This document shows, one piece after another, positions 14,974-19,906 of a stretch of DNA of 19,906 bases. A program made the translations under genes and the position numbers. Numbering within the stretch: the stretch's first letter is position 1; the number at the start of each line of letters is the position of its first letter. This DNA is from Oscillospiraceae bacterium. GTDB lineage: Bacteria; Bacillota_A; Clostridia; Oscillospirales; Oscillospiraceae. The notes below the pieces were generated by a model. That model made no database searches and had not been told where the DNA came from. It saw only the letters and a program-made list of their open reading frames with translations. The stretch covers positions 1 through 19,906 of the forward strand of contig CADBKB010000012.1 in assembly GCA_902795095.1 (NCBI GenBank), read 5' to 3'.

Positions 14974-15519
14974 ATGCAGACGCTGCTGCATATCTGCTGC
15001 GCGCCATGCTCGAACATGTGCATCGAGACGCTGCGGGGCGAGGGCATCGAGCCCGTGGGCTTCTGGTATAATCCCAACATCCATCCCTTCACCGAGTACC
15101 GCAGCCGCCGCAACTGCCTGCGGGATTACAGCGCCTCCATCGGGCTGCGGCTCATCGAGCGCGACGACTACGGTCTGCGCCCCTTTGTGCGGGCGGTGGC
15201 CGACGACATCGACGGCCGCTGCGTCAAGTGCTACGCCATGCGCTTTGAGGCCGCGGCGGAGCTGGCCGCCCGGGAGGGCTTCGATTCGTTCACCTCGTCG
15301 CTGTTCATCTCTCCCTATCAGCAGCATGAGCTCATGCGCGAGGTGGCGGAGCGGGCGGCGTCCGCGCACGGCGTCCGGTTCCTCTACCGTGATTTCCGGC
15401 CCTACTTCCGGGAAGGCCAGCAGCGCGCCAGGGAGCTGGGCTTCTATATGCAAAAGTACTGCGGCTGCGTCTTCTCCGAGCAGGAGCGCTACCTCAAGCC
15501 GACAAAGATTCTGAAATAA
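14974..15519 (+). CDS. queH: Epoxyqueuosine reductase QueH
   Basis: Last step of queuosine synthesis: reduction of epoxyqueuosine to queuosine in the wobble position of GUN tRNAs, a non-orthologous alternative to QueG. The 181 residues carry the family's cysteine sets: C8-C9 and C12 in LLHICCAPC, C83/C86 in GRCVKCY and C163/C165 in KYCGC, which hold the iron-sulfur and iron centre. FRPYFREGQQRA is another family signature. The ATG at 14974 is chosen over the open start at 14941 because GGAGGTG lies just upstream and the protein then begins MQTLLH directly before the active-site cysteines. First gene of a plus-strand operon; the next start is 27 bp away. Confidence 0.95.
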   Translation: MQTLLHICCAPCSNMCIETLRGEGIEPVGFWYNPNIHPFTEYRSRRNCLRDYSASIGLRLIERDDYGLRPFVRAVADDIDGRCVKCYAMRFEAAAELAAREGFDSFTSSLFISPYQQHELMREVAERAASAHGVRFLYRDFRPYFREGQQRARELGFYMQKYCGCVFSEQERYLKPTKILK

Positions 15520-15546
15520 CATCTACTGCCTTGAAAGGGGTTTCCT

Positions 15547-16950
15547 ATGGACGAACGTGAGCAGCGCAAGCGAAAAGAGCGCAGCGATCTCATCTGGACC
15601 TTTATCATCATCGGCGGCTTCCTGGCCGCCTGGCCCATCGGCCTGGTGCTGGCCGTCCTTCGCGGGCGGGGTCTGCTGCCGGATCTCGGCATGAACACCC
15701 CCACCCGTCAGGAATCCTGGCGCAATTTCCAGGTCAATTCCAGCTCCGGCTCCGGCCACAAGCCGGGCGCCGCGGCGACGAACTGGTCCGCCCAGGCCCA
15801 GGAGCAGGCCGAGCGCACCCGCCGGCAGGCCCAGTACTGGGCCGAGCAGGCCCGGGTCCAGGCCGAGCGCACCCGCCAGCGGGCGGTGCAGTGGGCCGTG
15901 CCGGTGCACACCCAGCGCACCCAGCAGACCAATCCCACCCCGGCCCAGCAGGCGCAGCGCGCCCAGCAGAACGCCGCCCGTCAGCAGGCCGCCCAGAATG
16001 CCGCCCGGGAGCAGGCGGCCCGGGAGGCTGCGGCCCGGCAGGCGGCAAAGCAGGCCGCCAAGCAGAAGAAAAAGGATCGCCTGCGCTTCGGCAAGCCCAT
16101 GTTCATCACGGGCCTGTGCGTGGGCGCCGTGGGCGCCGTCGCCCTGGCCGATGAATTGGCGGGGGTCACGAGCCTGGCGGATTTCCTGCGCGACGGCTTC
16201 TTCCCCTTCGGACTGTTCGCCGTCGGCGTCTATCTGATCATCCACGGCTTCCTGCGGGCCCGGCAGTCCAAGCGGCTGCAGGAGTACAATTCCATCATCA
16301 AGCCCAACGGCGAATTCTATTCCATCCACGAGCTCTCCGACCGCACCGGCCGGCCCTACCGCCAGGTGCTGGCGGATCTGCAGAAGATGGTGGAGCTGGG
16401 CGTATGGGAGCAGGCCTGGATCGACCGCAAGCACGGCCGGCTCATGTTCACCGAGTACAGCGCCGAGCAGATGGTCTCCGGCGGCAAGACGGACGCCGCC
16501 GCCGAGCCCGTCAACGATAAGCGCGCCGAGGAGGTCCTCAAGCGCATCCGCAACGATAACGACCGCATTGCCGACCAGGTGATCTCCCGCAAGATCGACC
16601 GCATCGAGCTTCTGACGGGCGAAATCTTCCGCTATCTGTCCAAGCATCCCGAGCGCGAGGGCGAGCTGCGCACCTTCATGGACTATTATCTGCCCCAGAC
16701 CCTGAAAATCCTGGAGACCTATGCCCAGCTTGAGGCCCAGGGCGTGGAGACGGACAACATCCGCAAGGCCAAGGACCAGATCAGCGATGTGCTCGACCAG
16801 CTCACCGAGAGCTATGAGCGTCAGCTGGACAAGCTGTTCGACACCGATGTGCTGGATATCTCCGCCGACATCGACGTGATGAAGAAAATGCTGCAGAACG
16901 ACGGCCTGGCCGCCGACGAGCTGGCCCTGGAACTGGAGAAGCTGCAATGA
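15547..16950 (+). CDS. XpaC-family membrane protein
   Basis: 467 residues. A basic N-terminus and one membrane segment (about 15-37) are followed by a long Q/A/R/E-rich region (about 78-176) that should be helical or disordered, two more membrane segments (about 184-203 and 217-236), a winged-helix-like stretch (about 250-305, YSIHELSDRTGRPYRQVLADL) and a helical C-terminus matching the XpaC family (about 345-455, including FMDYYLPQTLKILETYAQL). The family is named after 5-bromo-4-chloroindolyl phosphate hydrolysis, but I know of no established enzyme activity. It usually accompanies TelA-type proteins in envelope-stress clusters; none is present here. AAAGGGG lies six bases before the ATG. 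Its stop overlaps the next gene's start by 4 bp (ATGA). Confidence 0.82.
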   Translation: MDEREQRKRKERSDLIWTFIIIGGFLAAWPIGLVLAVLRGRGLLPDLGMNTPTRQESWRNFQVNSSSGSGHKPGAAATNWSAQAQEQAERTRRQAQYWAEQARVQAERTRQRAVQWAVPVHTQRTQQTNPTPAQQAQRAQQNAARQQAAQNAAREQAAREAAARQAAKQAAKQKKKDRLRFGKPMFITGLCVGAVGAVALADELAGVTSLADFLRDGFFPFGLFAVGVYLIIHGFLRARQSKRLQEYNSIIKPNGEFYSIHELSDRTGRPYRQVLADLQKMVELGVWEQAWIDRKHGRLMFTEYSAEQMVSGGKTDAAAEPVNDKRAEEVLKRIRNDNDRIADQVISRKIDRIELLTGEIFRYLSKHPEREGELRTFMDYYLPQTLKILETYAQLEAQGVETDNIRKAKDQISDVLDQLTESYERQLDKLFDTDVLDISADIDVMKKMLQNDGLAADELALELEKLQ

Positions 16951-17594
16951 GATATGACGCCGTCATCTGGGATCTGGACGGCACGCTGCTGGATACCCTG
17001 GCGGATCTGGCGGCCTCCGTCAACGCCGCCCTGCGGGCCATGGGCCATCCCGAGCGGAGCCTCGACGAGGTCCGGCAGATGGTGGGCAACGGTGTGAGCA
17101 ATCTGATGCTGCGCGCCCTGCCCGAAGCGCATAAGGGCGACCATGCCGCGGCGCTGGCCCTGTTCCGGGCCCATTATTCCGTGCATTTTGCCGACGCCAC
17201 CGCGCCCTATCCCGGCGTCGCTGCGGCGCTGGATGCTCTCCGGGACCGGGGAGCGGCCATGGCGGTGGTGTCAAATAAGCTCGACGCCGTTACAAAGGCG
17301 CTGTGCCGCAGGTATTTCGGCGAGCGCATCGGCGTGGTCATCGGCGATCGGCCCGGGCTGCCCCGCAAGCCCGCGCCGGAGGGCGTGGCGCTGGCGCTGG
17401 CGGAGCTTGGCGCCGATCCGGCCCGCGCCGTCTACGTCGGCGACAGCGAGGTGGATATCGCCACCGCCCGCAATGCCGGTCTGCCCTGCCTCAGTGTGGG
17501 CTGGGGCTTCCGGCCGGCGCAGGTGCTTCTGGACGCCGGCGCCGCGGAGATCATTCCCGACGTCGGGACCTTGGTGGAGCGGCTTCTTAACTGA
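16947..17594 (+). CDS. HAD hydrolase, phosphoglycolate phosphatase-like
   Basis: 215-residue cytoplasmic phosphatase of the HAD superfamily with a helical cap. Motif I is DLDGTLLDT (nucleophile D9, D11), motif II VVSNK (S109), motif III K141 in LPRKPAPEG, and motif IV GDSEVD (D166, D170). Length and cap position fit the Gph/PpaX/YieH group, but substrate specificity is not readable from sequence. Its ATG overlaps the stop of the XpaC-family gene by 4 bp, so translation is coupled; the next gene begins 13 bp after its stop. Confidence 0.92.
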   Translation: MRYDAVIWDLDGTLLDTLADLAASVNAALRAMGHPERSLDEVRQMVGNGVSNLMLRALPEAHKGDHAAALALFRAHYSVHFADATAPYPGVAAALDALRDRGAAMAVVSNKLDAVTKALCRRYFGERIGVVIGDRPGLPRKPAPEGVALALAELGADPARAVYVGDSEVDIATARNAGLPCLSVGWGFRPAQVLLDAGAAEIIPDVGTLVERLLN

Positions 17595-17607
17595 GGGAGG
17601 GAACGCC

Positions 17608-18060
17608 ATGAATTGTCTGAAATGCGGCAGGACCGTGCCGGATCAGACCCTGCTTTGCGCCGACTGCCTGCGTAAATCCGCAAAGCCGACGCGCCTGGAG
17701 CCGGATCTGCCGCCGGAGCAGACCAAGGAGCAGCAGATCAGCGCGCTTCGCAGAGACAGCCGGCGTCTGCGCCGGTGGCTTGCGCTGTTCGTTGTCGCCG
17801 CCATGCTGGCCTCCGCGGCCCTGGGCGGCGCGTATCTGTATGCCCGGCGCATGCGCCGGCAGCTTGCCTCGCAGACCTCCCGGATCAATTCCCTGGAGAC
17901 GGTCATTTCCGAGCAGGAGGGGCAGCTTGCCCAGGCCAACGCCCTGAACAACACCCTGCGCGACAAGATCGACAGCGACCAGAAAACCCTGGACGCCTAT
18001 GAGATCCTCACGGGCCTCACCCCCGACGAGGTCCTCACGCCGCCGGGACCGATGGAATGA
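17608..18060 (+). CDS. Zinc-ribbon, single-TM, coiled-coil protein of unknown function
   Basis: 150 residues starting at the ATG after GGGAGG. A short N-terminal zinc ribbon has C3-x2-C6 and C17-x2-C20. A basic stretch (RRDSRRLRRW) precedes one membrane helix (about 57-79). Residues about 84-131 have the heptad character of a coiled coil (QTSRINSLETVISEQEGQLA), and the tail is acidic and proline-rich. With a cytosolic zinc ribbon the coil would be outside the membrane. The long open frame that includes it begins inside the phosphatase gene in another reading frame; only the part from 17608 is supported. I do not recognise a named family. Confidence 0.82.
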   Translation: MNCLKCGRTVPDQTLLCADCLRKSAKPTRLEPDLPPEQTKEQQISALRRDSRRLRRWLALFVVAAMLASAALGGAYLYARRMRRQLASQTSRINSLETVISEQEGQLAQANALNNTLRDKIDSDQKTLDAYEILTGLTPDEVLTPPGPME

Positions 18061-18100
18061 GGCGGCGGGACCAAGCGCGGGAACCGAAAAGGAGAACGGC

Positions 18101-18379
18101 ATGAAGATCAACCTGGAGCTTCCGGACTATGACGGCCGCGCCGCCGATGTGCTGTGGGAGGGCGACGCCACGGTCCGGGTGGAGGCCATGGGGCCGGAGG
18201 TGGTCCTTTCCGCCGATCGGGCAGGCCTGATCTCCCTGGCAAAGCAGCTGCTCTACCTGGCGGACGAGTCCCTGCCCGCAGGCAGCCATGTCCACTACGA
18301 CGACCTGCTCCTGGACGAGGGCTCCAACCGCGCGCTGATCATCGAAAAGCGCAGTTTCCCGACCGGGAAGCCCGAATAA
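18101..18379 (+). CDS. Small acidic protein, Imm32-like
   Basis: 92 residues, AAAAGGAG upstream of the ATG. The pattern of a beta-rich first half (MKINLELPDY, TVRVEAMGPEVVLSA), a central helix (LISLAKQLLYLAD), then AGSHVHYDDLLLDEGS and a final LIIEK strand resembles immunity protein 32. That family is found both beside polymorphic toxins and as stand-alone genes. No toxin is seen next to it. The match is from memory of the motif layout, so the family call is tentative, while the gene itself is well supported. It is the last protein gene before tRNA-Pro. Confidence 0.75.
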   Translation: MKINLELPDYDGRAADVLWEGDATVRVEAMGPEVVLSADRAGLISLAKQLLYLADESLPAGSHVHYDDLLLDEGSNRALIIEKRSFPTGKPE

Positions 18380-18446
18380 CCCCGCAGCATACCGTCAGGG
18401 CCCAGAAAAACCGCCCGCCCTGCGTCCAGACCGCAATCGAATATTC

Positions 18447-18523
18447 CCGGGTTTAGCGAAGTTTGGTATCGCGCTTGGTTTGGGACCAAGAGACCGTGGG
18501 TTCAAGTCCCGCAACCCGGACCA
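18447..18523 (+). tRNA. tRNA-Pro (anticodon UGG), CCA encoded
   Basis: A full cloverleaf folds by eye: a perfect 7-bp acceptor (CCGGGTT with AACCCGG), a 4-bp D stem (GCGA/TCGC), a 5-bp anticodon stem (CTTGG/CCAAG) with loop TTTGGGA and anticodon TGG at 18481-18483, a 5-nt variable loop, and a T stem GTGGG/CCCGC with one G-U pair around TTCAAGT. The 3' CCA is encoded (18521-18523). No separate promoter is obvious in the 67 bp upstream, so it may be read through from the operon before it. Confidence 0.97.
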
Positions 18524-18575
18524 TGTCGAGTGTTCATAACGGATTTGAGTTATGAACACTCGACATTCTGTTTTT
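18523..18575 (+). terminator. Long perfect hairpin terminator directly after tRNA-Pro
   Basis: Arms 18523-18540 and 18549-18566 pair perfectly over 18 bp around an 8-nt loop, followed by TCTG and TTTTT (18571-18575). The first base of the stem is the last A of the encoded CCA, so there is no spacer between tRNA and hairpin. The stem is far longer than needed for termination. It could also be part of a recombination site. Confidence 0.85.
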
Positions 18576-18584
18576 CATGGTCTG

Positions 18585-18607
18585 CCGTCCGTTTGGGCGG
18601 CGTTTTT
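18585..18607 (+). terminator. Second plus-strand terminator-like hairpin
   Basis: CCGTCC (18585-18590) pairs with GGGCGG (18595-18600) with one G-U pair and a GTTT loop, followed by CGTTTTTC. It lies between the tRNA terminator and the recombinase stop codon. The T-tract is on the plus strand, so it does not terminate the recombinase. It could be the second half of a tandem terminator or an import from the mobile element's end. Confidence 0.4.
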
Positions 18608-18613
18608 CTTTCT

Positions 18614-19906
18614 TCAAGCAATCGCTTCTGCCGGACGGTGTTCCGGTCTGGGTTTTTCAGGCAGGTACTCGACTGCGACGCCCTGACGGGTATCGACTCT
18701 GTGATTTTCCTGCTGAAGAAGGGCATCCTCGAAGTCCGCTTCGCTCAGGTCGATATAACCCACGAAGCGGTAGTAGATCACGACGCGCTGGGTGCGGTGC
18801 TTTCCCTTGCCCTCCGTCTCATAGACGTCGATGTGGTCGATCAGCTCCTGGAGCAGCGGTGCGGTTAGGGTGCCCATCTCCATAAATCTGCGGATCGCCT
18901 GCAAGAAGCTGTCCCGGCCCTGCTGCATGGAGCCAAGCTCTGAGAGCCGCTGACGGTAATCCGAAATCTTGCCCTTGAGCTCCATCCGCTCCACCTCGTA
19001 CTTGTGGGAGAGCTGCATAAACCACTCGTCCGTCACCTTTCCGCTGGCGTTGTCTTCATAGAGCTTTTCATACATCCGCACCACCGTTTCGTTTCTGGCA
19101 ATGGCCTTCTGTAACTCTCCCTGCAGGCGCTTCTGCTCCGCAAGCATATCCCGGTTCGTCTTCTGCGCCAGGATATCCGCAAAGGCTTCCTCATCATATT
19201 GCAGGAAAGACGCCAGCCGCCGCAGCTCCAACAACACAACCTGCTCAATGGCGTCCGCCCGGATATAATGCCGGGAGGTGCAAGTTCCGCTGTAGTCGCC
19301 CGAATAATTGGAACAGGAGAAAAAGTGGATGTCCTTATTGCGCGTGTTGGTATGATGCCAGAGCTTGCTGTGGCAGTCCGCGCAGTAGAGATAATCGGTC
19401 AGAAGATGCTTAGGACCGTTTTCTGCCTTCGGCGCACGGCGTTTTGTCTTTTTGATCTTCTGCTGTACCTGCTCAAAGGTATCCCGGTCGATGATCGGCT
19501 CATGCTTGCCCTTGAAAACAACCCAGTTTTCCTCCGGGTTTTCGAGGCGCTGCTTGTTCTTGAAGCTCTTGGAGTAGGTTTTGAAGTTGATGATGTCGCC
19601 GCAGTATTCCTGCTGGCGCAAAATCTTCTCCACCGTCGTGTGCTTCCAGAGATAGGGATTGGGCTGCGTCTTCTTTCCGCCGCGACCTTCGCCGCGCTCC
19701 CGCCAGTAGGCTGTGGGATTGAGAATCTTCTGCTCCGTTAAAATCCGGGCAATGCTCTCGTTTCCCTTGCCCTCGATGCAGAGACGGAAGATCTGTCTGA
19801 CGACCACTGCCGCCTCCGGCTCGATGATCCAGCGCTTTTTATCCTCCGGCGATTTGATATAACCGTAGGGCGGCTGGCTCAGCGGCTCTCCGAGGTTGCC
19901 CCGGAT
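18614..19906 (-). CDS. Large serine recombinase, N-terminus beyond window edge
   Basis: Site-specific recombinase of the large serine type (TndX/TnpX-like), which integrates and excises mobile elements. 430 C-terminal residues are visible; the reading frame is open to the right edge, so the catalytic serine domain is outside. Visible are the recombinase domain (SQPPYGYIKSPEDKKRW, then IFRLCIEGKGNESIARILTE, with TVEKILRQQEYCGDII), the zinc ribbon (YCADCHSKL and a later SCSNYSGDYSGTCTSRHYI), a coiled coil (about 215-290 of the visible part) and a DUF4368-like C-terminus. Its base composition looks less GC-rich than the neighbouring genes, consistent with transfer. It faces tRNA-Pro with its 3' end 91 bp from the tRNA, typical of a recombinase at the end of an integrative element. 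Confidence 0.93.
   Translation of the reverse strand: MRGNLGEPLSQPPYGYIKSPEDKKRWIIEPEAAVVVRQIFRLCIEGKGNESIARILTEQKILNPTAYWRERGEGRGGKKTQPNPYLWKHTTVEKILRQQEYCGDIINFKTYSKSFKNKQRLENPEENWVVFKGKHEPIIDRDTFEQVQQKIKKTKRRAPKAENGPKHLLTDYLYCADCHSKLWHHTNTRNKDIHFFSCSNYSGDYSGTCTSRHYIRADAIEQVVLLELRRLASFLQYDEEAFADILAQKTNRDMLAEQKRLQGELQKAIARNETVVRMYEKLYEDNASGKVTDEWFMQLSHKYEVERMELKGKISDYRQRLSELGSMQQGRDSFLQAIRRFMEMGTLTAPLLQELIDHIDVYETEGKGKHRTQRVVIYYRFVGYIDLSEADFEDALLQQENHRVDTRQGVAVEYLPEKPRPEHRPAEAIA

Noticed and set aside
17143..17607. Possible fusion of an unknown N-terminal domain to the zinc-ribbon protein
   Set aside because: The upstream part is the second reading frame of the HAD phosphatase gene, with arginine/proline-rich composition. 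The ATG at 17608 has its own GGGAGG site.
18390..18422. Terminator between the Imm32-like gene and tRNA-Pro
   Set aside because: CAGGGC and GCCCTG can pair, but across a 15-nt loop and with no following T-run.

Overview
The window looks like a chromosomal segment of a GC-rich anaerobic Firmicute, most likely a gut clostridium of the Oscillospiraceae type. The case rests on protein content: a Firmicutes-type heterodimeric ABC exporter, a YbhJ-type aconitase with a type II isocitrate dehydrogenase, QueH, an XpaC-family protein and a DUF4368-type large serine recombinase. Strong purine-rich ribosome binding sites and sigma-A-like promoters fit this. No rRNA or other phylogenetic marker is present, so the assignment is an inference.

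The left part (1-14813) is read entirely from the minus strand. In transcription order it holds: a small secreted protein with one SLH-like motif; a lipoprotein with an acidic linker; an aconitase-hydratase and NADP isocitrate dehydrogenase 1 nt apart; two overlapping ABC exporter half-transporters; a GH13_4 (amylosucrase-like) enzyme; a fused PTS EIIBCA permease; and PTS enzyme I (ptsI), cut by the left edge. The PTS genes have a good promoter with a 19-bp palindromic operator just downstream. Together with the GH13_4 enzyme they suggest a sucrose/alpha-glucoside locus, although the enzyme appears built for unphosphorylated sucrose.

The right part (14910-18575) is read from the plus strand: queH, an XpaC-family membrane protein, a HAD phosphatase, a zinc-ribbon/TM/coiled-coil protein, a small Imm32-like protein, then tRNA-Pro(UGG) with a very long perfect terminator hairpin. 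Immediately beyond it, on the minus strand, lies the C-terminal part of a large serine recombinase that runs off the right edge. This is probably the end of an integrated mobile element.

Intergenic DNA carries several compact palindromes: a 21-bp perfect hairpin at 5715-5760, and a family of GC-rich hairpins associated with a CCGTAGGGG/CCCCTACGG motif at 9522-9760, one type of which recurs at 13501-13522. I found no CRISPR array, rRNA, prophage structural gene or clear defence system. Nothing here convinces me of an entirely new system. The best leads are the sucrose locus logic, the aconitase family assignment, the hairpin repeats and the tRNA/recombinase junction.
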